Positions 11,467 to 20,666 of a stretch of DNA of 64,000 nt are shown one piece after another (position 1 is the first letter of the stretch; the number at the start of each line of letters is the position of its first letter). Origin of the DNA: Gammaproteobacteria bacterium. GTDB lineage: Bacteria > Pseudomonadota > Gammaproteobacteria > Pseudomonadales > Alcanivoracaceae. The notes below the pieces were generated by a model, which was not told the origin of the DNA, searched no databases, and saw only the letters and a program-made list of their open reading frames with translations. Where the stretch lies: contig JAGPVL010000008.1 in NCBI GenBank assembly GCA_018067045.1, forward strand, positions 37,457 through 101,456, written 5' to 3'. The translations under genes and the position numbers were made by a program.

Positions 11467-12738
11467 ATGTCGATAAAAATAGAAGAGATATTAACGCAGG
11501 ACTTGCAGCTCGGAATGTTTGTTTCCCAGCTGGATCGCCCGTGGATTGAAACCCCCTTTCCTATGCAGGGGTTTCACGTGCGTGCGCAGGACGATATCGA
11601 CAAGCTTCGGGTGTGGTGTAAGCACGTTTACATTGATGTTCAGCTTGGCAAAGGGCCGCTCGATTTTAAGATGGCGCCGATGCTGCATAAGAGTACGAAT
11701 GTTAGAGCTAAAGTGACTTCAACGAGCCCTGTGCGTGGCAATTTGGGGAAATTTACGCCAACGCGCTACGTTGTTTCATCTGATATTAAAAAAGAAGTCG
11801 CGAAAGCGGCTCCCTATCATCGCGAGATTACGCAAGCGGTGGTGAAGCTTTTTAATCAAGCGCGGGATGGCAAGGGTGTTAATTTCGTTGTTGCGCGGAA
11901 AATATCGCGGGCTGTCGTTGCCAGTATTATACGTAACCCCGACGCGATGGTTTGGTTGGCTAGGCTCAAAGACAAAGACTCCTATAGCTACAATCATAGT
12001 ATTCGCTGCTCCATTCTTGCTGCTGTTTTTGGCCGTCATATTGGTTTGCAGATTGAAGCGTTAGAGAATCTAGTGACGGGCGTATTGTTGATGGATATCG
12101 GCAATGCGCGTCTACCACGCAAGTTATTGAACACCGATGATGCTGAGTTAGATGCGGCCGATCGTCGAGCCATTTGCGAGCATGTGCAGCACTCTTTGGA
12201 TATTCTTGAATCTCAGGACAGCGTCAATGATCAAGTCTTGGGTGTGGTGCAGTATCATCACGAGCGCCATGACGGTAGCGGCTACCCCGCAGGCTTGCAG
12301 GGTACGCAGATTCCATTACTGGCACGTATTGCGGGCATCGTGGATACCTTTGACGCTATTACTAGCCCGCGCCCGTGGATAGAAGCACGAAGCTCTACCG
12401 AGGCGGTGTCGGTGTTGTACTCTGAACGTGATGGCGCCTTTCAAGGGAAGTTGGTTGAGCAGTTTATTCAGTCCATTGGCGTTTACCCTACCGGCACGGT
12501 TGTCGAGCTTTCTAACCAAGAGGTTGGCGTCGTAATTGCCCAAAACCCTAGTCGTCGACTGAGGCCGCAGGTGATGGTGGTGATGGATGCGAACAAAGTG
12601 AACTTGAGCCGCCCACGCGTTGTGGATCTTTTGACTGTGACCACTGACGATGCCGGTCAGCCGTTGATGGTTGCAAGTTGTGTGACTGCTGGATCCTACC
12701 AATTAGACTTATCACGCATTCATGTGAATGCGGCTTGA
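11467..12738 (+). CDS. HD-GYP domain protein with DUF3391, degenerate HD site
   Basis: A 423-residue protein of the c-di-GMP phosphodiesterase class. Residues 1-130 match the DUF3391 module that precedes many HD-GYP domains. The HD-GYP part contains YNHSIR and an intact HHERHDGSGYPAGL motif. The usual LLHDIGK sequence reads LLMDIGNARLP instead, so the metal-binding histidine of the HD dyad is Met and the lysine is Asn. It may therefore be a c-di-GMP binding protein or a weak enzyme (inference). Monocistronic: 180 bp upstream are gene-free and an intrinsic terminator follows. Confidence 0.88.
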   Translation: MSIKIEEILTQDLQLGMFVSQLDRPWIETPFPMQGFHVRAQDDIDKLRVWCKHVYIDVQLGKGPLDFKMAPMLHKSTNVRAKVTSTSPVRGNLGKFTPTRYVVSSDIKKEVAKAAPYHREITQAVVKLFNQARDGKGVNFVVARKISRAVVASIIRNPDAMVWLARLKDKDSYSYNHSIRCSILAAVFGRHIGLQIEALENLVTGVLLMDIGNARLPRKLLNTDDAELDAADRRAICEHVQHSLDILESQDSVNDQVLGVVQYHHERHDGSGYPAGLQGTQIPLLARIAGIVDTFDAITSPRPWIEARSSTEAVSVLYSERDGAFQGKLVEQFIQSIGVYPTGTVVELSNQEVGVVIAQNPSRRLRPQVMVVMDANKVNLSRPRVVDLLTVTTDDAGQPLMVASCVTAGSYQLDLSRIHVNAA

Positions 12739-12776
12739 GCTTGCCCAGCGGGTTGCTCTGAAAAGAGCCTGAGACG

Positions 12777-12802
12777 AAAGCGCCGATATCGGCGCTTTTT
12801 TT
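12777..12802 (+). terminator. Intrinsic terminator after the HD-GYP gene
   Basis: A perfect GC-rich palindrome AGCGCCGATATCGGCGCT flanked by A residues is followed by seven T residues, 40 bp after the stop codon. Confidence 0.88.
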
Positions 12803-12883
12803 ATGTCCGGCTTTTGTGCTATCGGCAGCATGCTGGCCGCGACTTGCGTATAATGCGGCGCTAGCGTATTCCGAGGAGTTTGT

Positions 12884-14377
12884 ATGACAGTCAGAACCCG
12901 AGTTGCCCCGTCGCCAACGGGCGACCCTCATGTTGGCACGGCGTATATCGCACTGTTTAACCTGTGCTTCGCGCGTCAGCATGGCGGGCAGTTTATTCTT
13001 CGCATTGAAGATACTGACCAGAAGCGCTCTACGAGCCAATCTGAACAGGCTATTTTTGACTCCTTGCGTTGGTTGGGGCTTGAGTGGGATGAGGGCCCTG
13101 ATGTAGGCGGGCCGTTTGGACCGTATCGACAAAGTGAGCGTAGCGAACTGTATCAGCAGTACGCCGACCAGCTGCTTGAGAACGGGCACGCCTTCCGTTG
13201 TTACCGTAGCGCTGAAGAACTGGATCAGTTGCGCCAGCAGATTAAAGACGCTGGAGAGAATCGTGCATTGAAGCCAGGTGATTTGATTCTCTCGGCTGAG
13301 GAACAGACGCGTCGTCAGGAAGCAGGAGATAATTTTGTTATTCGCATGCATGTGCCTGAGAGCGGCCGCTGCGAAGTGAACGACATGTTGCGCGGCACGG
13401 TTGAGCTGGACTGGGCATTACAAGATGCCCAGGTGTTGCTAAAAAGCGATGGCATGCCGACGTACTTTCTGGCCAATGTGGTTGATGATCATCTGATGGA
13501 AATCAGTCATGTGCTGCGTGGTGAAGAGTGGCTTAACTCAGCGCCTAAACTTAAGTTACTTTACGAATATTTCGGTTGGCAGATGCCGGTGCTATGTCAT
13601 ATGCCGCTGCTGCGTAATCCGGACAAATCTAAGCTCTCTAAGCGCAAGAATCCGACCAGCATTAATTTCTATCAGCGCATGGGCTACATGCCACAAGCAC
13701 TAGTGAATTATCTGGGTCGCATGGGCTGGTCTATGCCAGACGAGCGCGAGAAGTTTTCATTGACGGAAATGCAGGCGCAATTTGATATACAGCGTGTGTC
13801 GCTGGGTGGGCCGGTGTTTGACGTCGAAAAGTTGTCATGGCTCAACGGCGAATGGTTGCGTGACCTTGATGACAATCAGTTTCTTGATGCCCTGATGAAC
13901 TGGTCGTTTAACCGTGACTATGTCATGCAGATTATTCCGCACCTGCGCACCCGTGTTGAGACGTTTAGTCAGGTGGCAGATAAAGCCGCGTTTTGTTTTA
14001 ACGGCATGCCTGCGATTACGGTTGATCACTTCCAGCATGGCAGTGTTGAGACTGAAAGCATGAAAGAGTGGCTGCAGTTTTATCTATGGTCACTGGAAGC
14101 GCAGGTTGATTGGCAGCGAGATGGATTGTTTGCGCAGGCGCAGAGTATTAGCAAGGCGCTGGACGTTAAACTGAAGGATTTCCTTCATCCTGTTTTTGTT
14201 GCCATTGCCGGAACCGCCGCGAGTTTCTCGGTGGTGGATAGCATGGAAATTATTGGTGCAGACATTAGCCGCGCACGTTTACGTCATGCCATTGACGTGC
14301 TTGGTGGCGTGTCGAAAAAGCAAACGAAAAAGTTAGAGAAAGCGTGGCTGACGCTGCAGCAATCAAGCATTGATTAA
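12884..14377 (+). CDS. gltX: Glutamyl-tRNA synthetase
   Basis: Class I aminoacyl-tRNA synthetase that charges tRNA-Glu. The 497-residue protein shows the HIGH-equivalent motif in [14 protein letters not shown], the FILRIEDTD segment and the KMSKS-equivalent SKLSKRKNP. The C-terminal helical anticodon-binding domain is complete. A tRNA-Glu gene lies 270 bp downstream, a natural genomic partner. The start is an ATG preceded by CCGAGGAG. Confidence 0.97.
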   Translation: MTVRTRVAPSPTGDPHVGTAYIALFNLCFARQHGGQFILRIEDTDQKRSTSQSEQAIFDSLRWLGLEWDEGPDVGGPFGPYRQSERSELYQQYADQLLENGHAFRCYRSAEELDQLRQQIKDAGENRALKPGDLILSAEEQTRRQEAGDNFVIRMHVPESGRCEVNDMLRGTVELDWALQDAQVLLKSDGMPTYFLANVVDDHLMEISHVLRGEEWLNSAPKLKLLYEYFGWQMPVLCHMPLLRNPDKSKLSKRKNPTSINFYQRMGYMPQALVNYLGRMGWSMPDEREKFSLTEMQAQFDIQRVSLGGPVFDVEKLSWLNGEWLRDLDDNQFLDALMNWSFNRDYVMQIIPHLRTRVETFSQVADKAAFCFNGMPAITVDHFQHGSVETESMKEWLQFYLWSLEAQVDWQRDGLFAQAQSISKALDVKLKDFLHPVFVAIAGTAASFSVVDSMEIIGADISRARLRHAIDVLGGVSKKQTKKLEKAWLTLQQSSID

Positions 14378-14543
14378 AGCGTGTTCGACATTGAATGGGC
14401 GAGGGCGTCGATATCTCAGTTTAGATGTGAATGTAGTGGGAATGTCGATGCTAAGGACGAGGGTTACTGTCTGCATTGCTTGACAGTAACCGGTTGACTG
14501 CTACAATGCGCAGCCTTCGGGCACTGCCTGAGGAACCAGATCT

Positions 14544-14619
<76 letters not shown>

Positions 14620-14649
14620 GATCTACCGTATTAGATTCATCCAGTTTTA

Positions 14650-14725
14650 GTCCCCTTCGTCTAGAGGCCTAGGACACCGCCCTTTCACGGCGGTAACAGG
14701 GGTTCGACTCCCCTAGGGGACGCCA
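14650..14725 (+). tRNA. tRNA-Glu (anticodon UUC)
   Basis: A 76-base cloverleaf with acceptor stem GTCCCCT/AGGGGAC, anticodon stem CCGCC/GGCGG around loop CTTTCAC, T-arm around GGTTCGACTCC and encoded CCA. It lies 30 bp after tRNA-Ala and is probably co-transcribed with it. Confidence 0.97.
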
Positions 14726-14736
14726 TCTAGAAAATC

Positions 14737-14761
14737 AGCCGACGCAAGTCGGCTTTTTTTT
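14737..14761 (+). terminator. Intrinsic terminator of the tRNA pair
   Basis: Stem AGCCGAC/GTCGGCT with loop GCAA, followed by a run of eight T residues, 11 bases after the tRNA-Glu CCA end. Confidence 0.9.
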
Positions 14762-14871
14762 GTCTGCACTCTTTGCCCGGCTTCTGCGATTCAAGTATTT
14801 CATCGTGCGTGTCTGTCTATGACGCACCTGCGGTTGGCGTTACTCTAATAGCTGACGTGCAGGAGGAGGCG

Positions 14872-15729
14872 ATGCTTAAAGGCGTATTTCTTGACCTGTC
14901 TGGCGTGCTTTACGAAGGGCAGACCCCGCTTCCCGGCGCGGTTGACGCCGTGCGTCGACTACAGAGTAGCGACCTTGTTCTGCGTTTTGTCACCAACAGC
15001 GCCCGCAAGAATCGGCATCAGCTACTCGATGATCTTTCTGCCATGGGCTTTGCGTTGCGACCAGAGCAACTGTTTAGCGCACCGCTGGCGACCGCGGATT
15101 GGATTCGTCGTCATCACCTGCATCCCTACTTACTCGTTCACCCCAATATCCTGGCAGACTTCCACGGCATTGACGCCGTTACGGGCGTTCACGAGGGCGC
15201 GCCAGACACAGATATCCATGGCGCTGCTCGTCGTGTGCGTGCAGTAAGAGAGAATCTCACTGCGACCAACGTTGCAGTCAATGCGGTGGTCATCGGTGAC
15301 GCGGGTGATGCCATACACTATGAAAACCTTGATGCTGCGTTTCAGTTACTCATGGCAGGCGCAGAACTCATTGCGATTGGTGATAATCGCTATTTTAAGG
15401 GAGATGACGGTTTACATCTCGATGTGGGGCCCTTCGTACGCGCCCTTGAACATGCAGCGAGTAAGCAGGCGTTGATCATCGGCAAACCGTCAACGCCCTT
15501 TTTTCAAATGGTATTGCACGACGCACAGCTCAGCGCCGAGAACGTTATGATGTTTGGTGATGATATTTACGGCGACATACAAGGTGCACTGGCGGCGGGT
15601 ATGCAAGCGTGTCTCGTGCGTAGCGGGAAATACAGAGCGGATGATGAAAATAAGATCGAAGGGCGATTCGAGATCTATGACTCGTTACAGCGCTGGCTAG
15701 AGGAAGCCGGCGTCAATCCTGCTGCGTGA
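14872..15729 (+). CDS. HAD-IIA family hydrolase, LHPP-like phosphatase
   Basis: Phosphatase of HAD subfamily IIA, closest in pattern to the LHPP / TIGR01458 group. The motif GVFLDLSGVLYEG supplies the nucleophilic aspartate. FVTNSARK is motif II, IGKPSTPFF contains the motif III lysine, and MFGDDIYGDIQGA is motif IV. The ATG at 14872, seven bases after an AGGAGG ribosome site, gives a 285-residue protein that begins directly with the HAD motif. A more upstream ATG at 14773 would add 33 residues without family character. Substrate unknown. Confidence 0.87.
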   Translation: MLKGVFLDLSGVLYEGQTPLPGAVDAVRRLQSSDLVLRFVTNSARKNRHQLLDDLSAMGFALRPEQLFSAPLATADWIRRHHLHPYLLVHPNILADFHGIDAVTGVHEGAPDTDIHGAARRVRAVRENLTATNVAVNAVVIGDAGDAIHYENLDAAFQLLMAGAELIAIGDNRYFKGDDGLHLDVGPFVRALEHAASKQALIIGKPSTPFFQMVLHDAQLSAENVMMFGDDIYGDIQGALAAGMQACLVRSGKYRADDENKIEGRFEIYDSLQRWLEEAGVNPAA

Positions 15730-16028
15730 CGGTGATGAAAGTGTGACCCTGGTAAAATCCCTCGCCCCTTAATGTGCCGTTTAGTTGTGTAAAAAGTGCG
15801 CTACATTGGTGCGACGTAGTGAGATTATGCGCGTTGTTAGATTTTCTTGCGTTGGCATATCCCTAAAGAAAATCGTTCTATTTCCCGCCACACTCGTTTC
15901 TACCACATTGCCCTCTGCCATAAATACACAGAAAAACAATCCGTTACGCGCGCTTTGTTAACACGTCGTTGGTTTGTTGCGAGCATGATTGCGGTCGTTA
16001 GTTTGTCGCGGTTTAGGTGCTATCGAGG
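15730..16028. other. Gene-free region upstream of the nasT-like gene
   Basis: About 300 bp with no convincing coding frame. A candidate NtrC-type dyad lies at 15797-15813 and a sigma-54-like promoter begins at 16029. An open frame running from 15847 into the regulator gene is not used as a start because it begins upstream of that promoter. Confidence 0.6.
15797..15813 (+). promoter_or_regulatory. Candidate NtrC-type enhancer site
   Basis: The 17-bp sequence TGCGCTACATTGGTGCG fits the NtrC dyad TGCACC-N5-GGTGCA with the correct spacing and two or three mismatches. It lies about 230 bp upstream of the sigma-54-like promoter of the antiterminator gene, a normal distance for an enhancer. Assignment by eye only. 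Confidence 0.45.
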
Positions 16029-16044
16029 TGGCATGTTGCTTGCT
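16029..16044 (+). promoter_or_regulatory. Sigma-54-type promoter of the nasT-nasS pair
   Basis: TGGCATG-TTGC-TTGCT matches the -24/-12 consensus TGGCACG-N4-TTGCW with one mismatch. The expected start is near 16054, just upstream of a GGAG ribosome site (16067-16070) and the GTG at 16078. This fixes the translation start and excludes longer open frames. Confidence 0.7.
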
Positions 16045-16077
16045 CTATCAAGGTACGAATCCATTTGGAGTGCCGGC

Positions 16078-16722
16078 GTGCAACCTGAACACGAACTGTC
16101 GACAGCGGATCTATCGCAAGACACTCAATCGAAAGATAAGGTGCCGAGAGTGATGCTGGTTGATGACCAGCCGGCTCGAGCAGCCATTCTGGAGCGTGCG
16201 CTGACAGATGCCGGTTATCTGGTGATCGCGCGATTGCCGAGTGCGGCAGGGTTACTTGCGCAAGTGGGGCAGTTGAACCCGGATGTCATTATTGTCGATA
16301 TGGATTCTCCAGATCGCGACACGCTCGAGCATATGGCGCTATTGCAGCGTGATTTGCCGCGCCCGGTGGTGATGTTTGCCGGTAGTGAAGATGAAGAGAC
16401 CATGGCGCGTGCTATTCATGCGGGTGTAAGTGCTTATGTGGTGGACGGTCTGCAGCCCAGTCGTGTGAAAGCCATCGTTAATGTCGCCATTACTCGGTTC
16501 AGAGAATATCAAGCATTACGAGATGAACTCGAAAAAACGCGCTGCCAACTTGCCGACCGCCGCGTTATTGAAAAAGCCAAAGGCGTATTGATGGGGCGGC
16601 GGCAGTTAACGGAAGAGCAGGCTTATCAAATGTTACGGCGCACGGCCATGGACCGAGGTCAGCGCCTGGTTGAAGTGGCGAAAAACTTGATTACATTTTC
16701 TGACCTGCTGGAGGGCCAATAG
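16078..16722 (+). CDS. nasT: ANTAR-domain response regulator, NasT-like antiterminator
   Basis: RNA-binding antiterminator of the NasT/AmiR class, 214 aa. The N-terminal pseudo-receiver contains VMLVDDQ and VIIVDMDSPDRD. A coiled-coil then leads to the C-terminal ANTAR domain, seen as RRVIEKAKGVLMGRRQLTEEQAYQMLRRTAM. ANTAR proteins bind paired hexaloop hairpins in leader RNA and prevent termination. Such a leader lies at 18048-18233, before the uptake genes. The GTG start is preferred because of its ribosome site and the sigma-54 promoter. Its TAG stop directly abuts the ATG of the sensor gene, as expected for a regulator-sensor pair. Confidence 0.9.
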   Translation: MQPEHELSTADLSQDTQSKDKVPRVMLVDDQPARAAILERALTDAGYLVIARLPSAAGLLAQVGQLNPDVIIVDMDSPDRDTLEHMALLQRDLPRPVVMFAGSEDEETMARAIHAGVSAYVVDGLQPSRVKAIVNVAITRFREYQALRDELEKTRCQLADRRVIEKAKGVLMGRRQLTEEQAYQMLRRTAMDRGQRLVEVAKNLITFSDLLEGQ

Positions 16723-17898
16723 ATGCCAGAAAAAAGGCACGTCCGTATTGGCTATGTACCGTTAACTGACTCGCTGCCATTGGTTGTTGCACGTGAGTTA
16801 GGCTTTTTTTCCGACGAAGGTATTGAGGTTGATTTGCAGCGGGAAACCTCTTGGGCAACGTTGCGTGATCGCGTCATGGTGGGACAACTCGATTGTGCGC
16901 AAATGCTCGCCCCAATGCTACTGTCTGCGTCACTCGGATTATGCGGTATTCGCAAGCAAATGGTTACTGCGTGGTCACTAGGCCTAAACGGTAATGCGAT
17001 TACCGTTTCGCAAAACTTATTTAAAGGTTTGGCTACGCTGGCGGATGAACATACTCCGCTAGGAGCTGTACGGGCATTGAAAGTGGTAATCGAATCCCGT
17101 CGTCGTAATGCTCAGCCGCAGCTCGTTCTTGCAATTGTTTTTCCGTTTTCATGTCAAGCTTACTTGCTGCGCCACTGGTTATCAGTAGGCGGTATTGATC
17201 CAGATAAAGATGTAAAAATCGTCGTATTGCCTCCCTCGCAAATGGTTGAGCATTTGCGCCTTGGCAATATTGACGGTTGCTGTGTTGGTGAACCGTGGAA
17301 TAGTGTGGCAGCGCTTACCGGGGTGGGACACTGCATTGTGTCGGGTTACGAAATTTGGCAAAACGCACCCGAAAAAGTATTGGGTATGAGTGCGGAGTGG
17401 GTGGCCCATCACCCGCAAACACTTAACGGGTTATTGCGAGCGCTGCACCGAGCTGGCCGCTATGTTGATGAAAACCGTAACGAAGCGGTCAATATGCTAA
17501 CCGAAGGTCATTACATTGAGCTGCCCGCAGAGCTTGTGAACGTATCGCTTAATGGTCGACTAATGGGTGGGCTCAGCGGTAATAAGCCGTTCCCTGCCGA
17601 TCACTTCCATGTTTTCTCACGCTACCAAGCTAACTTTCCGTGGCGTTCGCATGCGGCGGTTTTGCTCGGTCAAATGCAACGCTGGGGATCTCTCCAGGGC
17701 GATAACTTAGGCCCTATTGCCGCGCAATGTTATCGCACGGACCTTTATCGTTCGGCGATGTCTGGTATGACGAGTATGCCGGTGGAAGATGTCAAACAAG
17801 AAGGCGTCCACCCCAATCCTTGGTCGCTTCCGGGGAATCCAGAGTCCGTGGAAATGGGGTCTGACCTAATGATAGGTGGAAATATTTATTTGCCGTAA
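16723..17898 (+). CDS. nasS: NrtA/NasS-like cytoplasmic nitrate-type sensor
   Basis: Protein of the nitrate/bicarbonate binding family (NrtA/CmpA/NasS), 391 aa. It begins RIGYVPLTDSLPLVVARELGFF, and GCCVGEPWNSVA is the family motif. No signal peptide precedes the fold, unlike the paralogue at 18234, so it should be cytosolic. In known systems NasS sequesters NasT until nitrate or nitrite binds. Its position abutting the ANTAR gene supports the same role here. The ligand itself is inferred from family membership. Confidence 0.87.
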   Translation: MPEKRHVRIGYVPLTDSLPLVVARELGFFSDEGIEVDLQRETSWATLRDRVMVGQLDCAQMLAPMLLSASLGLCGIRKQMVTAWSLGLNGNAITVSQNLFKGLATLADEHTPLGAVRALKVVIESRRRNAQPQLVLAIVFPFSCQAYLLRHWLSVGGIDPDKDVKIVVLPPSQMVEHLRLGNIDGCCVGEPWNSVAALTGVGHCIVSGYEIWQNAPEKVLGMSAEWVAHHPQTLNGLLRALHRAGRYVDENRNEAVNMLTEGHYIELPAELVNVSLNGRLMGGLSGNKPFPADHFHVFSRYQANFPWRSHAAVLLGQMQRWGSLQGDNLGPIAAQCYRTDLYRSAMSGMTSMPVEDVKQEGVHPNPWSLPGNPESVEMGSDLMIGGNIYLP

Positions 17899-18021
17899 AT
17901 GCATTACGAATAAGCAGAATATGACCATCCGCTCCAAATAAGTGCGAGATCTATTGGTGCATTTACGTGATATGTCGATATAGATGTTGTAAGTGTTTGA
18001 ATTTTCATGCGATTGAATAAG

Positions 18022-18037
18022 TGGCACGCACTTTGCT
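18022..18037 (+). promoter_or_regulatory. Consensus sigma-54 promoter of the uptake operon
   Basis: TGGCACG-CACT-TTGCT is a perfect match to the -24/-12 sigma-54 consensus. Transcription should start near 18048, giving a leader of about 185 bases. A GGTGCA half-site of NtrC type lies at 17956-17961, about 60 bp upstream. Nitrogen-status control is inferred. Confidence 0.88.
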
Positions 18038-18113
18038 ATTACTTTACCTGTAGAAAAGAAAGTGAGTGGTAAAAAATTTTATTAGTGAAAGAAGGTTCGT
18101 AATACACAACATT

Positions 18114-18159
18114 TCAGTCAATGGCGGCTGATGAAAGTAAATTGAGCAAAGACGCTCAG
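18114..18159 (+). promoter_or_regulatory. Two-hexaloop ANTAR target RNA (P1 and P2)
   Basis: P1 (18114-18131) is stem TCAGTC/GGCTGA with hexaloop AATGGC. P2 (18142-18159) has core stem TGAGC/GCTCA with hexaloop AAAGAC. Both loops have A at position 1 and G at position 4, the signature of ANTAR-bound hairpins, and a 10-base linker separates them. The 3' arm of P2 is also part of the 5' arm of the following terminator, so the two folds exclude each other. This is the expected antitermination switch for the NasT-like protein encoded upstream. Confidence 0.85.
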
Positions 18160-18199
18160 CTATATAGGACATTGTTCTGTATAGCTGGGCGTTTTTTTT
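18152..18199 (+). terminator. Leader (attenuator) terminator before the uptake genes
   Basis: A 13-bp stem (ACGCTCAGCTATA / TATAGCTGGGCGT, one G-U pair) with a loop that can itself pair is followed by eight T residues, 35 bp before the first uptake gene. It overlaps P2 of the ANTAR target, so NasT binding should disrupt it. Confidence 0.9.
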
Positions 18200-18233
18200 G
18201 CTTAAAAATTGATTTAGCGATTAAGGAGTCATT

Positions 18234-19610
18234 ATGAAAATGTCTTATACCTGTATGCGTTCTGTATTGATTAAGTGCATGTTTTTTTCCGTCATTACGA
18301 TGGTAGGTAATGCATCTGCGGAGGTGGGATATGCGGAAAAAGCGGAGCTAAAAATCGGTTTTATTAAGCTGACCGATATGGCACCACTGGCCATTGCTTA
18401 TGAGAAAGGGTACTTCGAAGACGAAGGTCTTTACGTGACGTTGGAGGCACAAGCCAACTGGAAGGTGCTGCTTGACCGGGTAATCGACGGGCAGCTAGAT
18501 GGGGCGCATATGTTGGCTGGACAGCCGCTGGGCGCAACGATTGGGTTCGGAACACAGGCTCATATTATCACTGCGCTAAGCATGGACCTGAACGGTAATG
18601 GTATTACCGTATCGAACGCTGTGTGGGAAGAGATGAAGAAGCATGTGCCGATGCAGGACGGCAAACCAGTACACCCAATTAAAGCAGACGCTCTTAAGCC
18701 GGTTATCGAGAAGTACCGAGCAGAAGGAAAGCCATTCAATCTCGGCATGGTATTTCCCGTATCAACTCATAACTATGAGCTTCGATATTGGTTGGCTGCT
18801 GGTGGTATTCACCCAGGGTTTTATGCGCCAGAGAAAGGCGATACCTCCGGGCAGTTGCAGTCTGATGTTTTGTTATCTGTTACACCGCCGCCACAAATGC
18901 CATCGACCATGGAGGCTGGAACTATCTATGGGTACTGCGTCGGTGAGCCGTGGAATCAGCAGGCCGTATTCAAAGGCATTGGCGTACCCGTCATTACTGA
19001 TTATGAAATATGGAAGGACAATCCAGAAAAAGTATTTGGTGTCAGCAGTGAATGGGCAGAAAAGAATCCGAACACGCATATTCGTGTTGTTAAGGCGATG
19101 ATTCGAGCCGCTCAATGGCTTGATGAAAATAATAATGCGAACCGTCCTGAAGCAGTCAAGATTCTTGCCAAGCCAAACTATGTTGGTGCAGATGAAGAGG
19201 TAATAGCCAATAGCATGACCGGCACTTTTGAATATGAAAAAGGCGATACCCGTTCGGTCCCTGATTTCAACGTCTTCTTTCGGCGCAACGCAACTTATCC
19301 TTACTACTCTGATGCCATCTGGTACTTAACGCAGATGCGCCGTTGGGGGCAAATTAGTGAGGCTAAACCGGATAGTTGGTACATGGATATCGCTATGAAA
19401 GTGTACCGTCCTGATATTTATGCCGTTGCCGCAAATGAGCTTATTGCAGAGGGAAAAGTGAAAAGAAAGGATTTTCCAGACTTCGCATCTGAAACAGGGT
19501 TTAAGCCTCCGCAAACCGAATTTATTGATGGCGTTATCTACGACGGAACGCAACCGAACGTCTATCTGGAAAAACTCACGATTGGTTTGAAATCGACCGA
19601 TCAACTTTAG
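18234..19610 (+). CDS. nrtA: Nitrate-type ABC transporter substrate-binding protein
   Basis: Periplasmic binding protein of the NrtA/CmpA family, 458 aa. An N-terminal signal peptide (positive start, hydrophobic [15 protein letters not shown]) precedes the mature fold, which starts [23 protein letters not shown]. The family motif [14 protein letters not shown] and the MRRWGQI segment are present. It is a paralogue of the cytosolic sensor at 16723. It leads the operon with permease and ATPase genes, behind the sigma-54 promoter and ANTAR leader. Nitrate or nitrite is the likely ligand from the regulators, but no nitrate reductase is in view. Confidence 0.9.
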   Translation: MKMSYTCMRSVLIKCMFFSVITMVGNASAEVGYAEKAELKIGFIKLTDMAPLAIAYEKGYFEDEGLYVTLEAQANWKVLLDRVIDGQLDGAHMLAGQPLGATIGFGTQAHIITALSMDLNGNGITVSNAVWEEMKKHVPMQDGKPVHPIKADALKPVIEKYRAEGKPFNLGMVFPVSTHNYELRYWLAAGGIHPGFYAPEKGDTSGQLQSDVLLSVTPPPQMPSTMEAGTIYGYCVGEPWNQQAVFKGIGVPVITDYEIWKDNPEKVFGVSSEWAEKNPNTHIRVVKAMIRAAQWLDENNNANRPEAVKILAKPNYVGADEEVIANSMTGTFEYEKGDTRSVPDFNVFFRRNATYPYYSDAIWYLTQMRRWGQISEAKPDSWYMDIAMKVYRPDIYAVAANELIAEGKVKRKDFPDFASETGFKPPQTEFIDGVIYDGTQPNVYLEKLTIGLKSTDQL

Positions 19611-19640
19611 TCGACGATCGATAGTTCAACGGAGGTAAAG

Positions 19641-20654
19641 ATGTTCTCACCGACAAAGCAGGGCGGTATGCCGGAGTGGACTCAGCTGTGGCGGAGTTTG
19701 ATGAAAGGTGAATTCCATTCGGTAAAGGTAGTAAAAATTCTGCATCAGGTTGGGCTGCCAGTCATTGGCATGTTGGTTTTTGTGATGATTTGGCATCTCG
19801 GCGCGCAGCGCATTGACACCTCCCTTGGGGTTTTTCCGGGGCCGCTAGAGGTGGCGGAGCAAGGGCAGAATCTCTATGCCGAACATGTCGCTGAAAGGGG
19901 AAAAGAGGCGGGATTTTATCAGCGCCAAGAAGTACGCGTGGCTGAACGTGTTCTGGTTGATCCTGGATATAAGCCGGTGCTGCGAGATTATACCGGTAGT
20001 GCGACTTTCTTCGATCAGATACTGACAAGTTTAGCGACAGTCATGAGCGGATTTCTGCTTGCGTCGCTGATCGCGGTGCCACTGGGAATCGTGATCGGTT
20101 TAAGCAGTTCGATGCATGCCGCGATTAATCCATTGATACAGATATTTAAGCCGGTATCGCCATTGGCATGGCTGCCTTTGGTGACGATGTTGGTCAGTGC
20201 GATCTATACCAGCGATGACCCGATGGTAGCGAAGTCATTCGTTACATCAATGTTGACGGTGTCGTTGTGCAGCCTGTGGCCAACGCTGATTAATACCTCT
20301 GTTGGCGTCACTTCAGTGAGTCAGGATTTAGTTAACGTATCTCGCGTGTTGCGTTTGGGGTGGTGGTCGCACGTCATCAAAATCGTTTTACCTTCTGCCC
20401 TTCCGATGATCTTCACCGGATTACGTTTATCTCTGGGTATTGCTTGGATGGTCTTGATCGCGGCAGAAATGTTGGCGCAGAACCCAGGGCTAGGAAAATT
20501 TGTCTGGGATGAGTTTCAAAATGGTAGTTCGCAGTCTCTGGGTAGAATTATGGTGGCGGTGTTTGCCATTGGCTTTATCGGCTTCCTACTCGACCGAGCA
20601 ATGCTTTCTCTGCAGCGCTGGTTGGTTTGGGATAAACAGTCCGCGCAGCGCTAA
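19641..20654 (+). CDS. nrtB: Nitrate-type ABC transporter permease
   Basis: Inner-membrane permease (337 aa) of the NrtB/SsuC/TauC class. The first hydrophobic helix is near 35-53, followed by a hydrophilic insertion of about 70 residues. The transmembrane core from about 135 contains the EAA-type loop LRLGWWSHVIKIVLPSALP. It pairs with the binding protein and ATPase on either side. The start has an ACGGAGGTAAAG ribosome site. The long insertion after the first helix is typical of proteobacterial NrtB. Confidence 0.9.
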   Translation: MFSPTKQGGMPEWTQLWRSLMKGEFHSVKVVKILHQVGLPVIGMLVFVMIWHLGAQRIDTSLGVFPGPLEVAEQGQNLYAEHVAERGKEAGFYQRQEVRVAERVLVDPGYKPVLRDYTGSATFFDQILTSLATVMSGFLLASLIAVPLGIVIGLSSSMHAAINPLIQIFKPVSPLAWLPLVTMLVSAIYTSDDPMVAKSFVTSMLTVSLCSLWPTLINTSVGVTSVSQDLVNVSRVLRLGWWSHVIKIVLPSALPMIFTGLRLSLGIAWMVLIAAEMLAQNPGLGKFVWDEFQNGSSQSLGRIMVAVFAIGFIGFLLDRAMLSLQRWLVWDKQSAQR

Positions 20655-20666
20655 TTAGAGGTGTTT

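Noticed and set aside
15847..16077. N-terminal extension of the nasT-like gene
   Set aside because: It begins upstream of the sigma-54 promoter at 16029-16044, so it would not be on that transcript.
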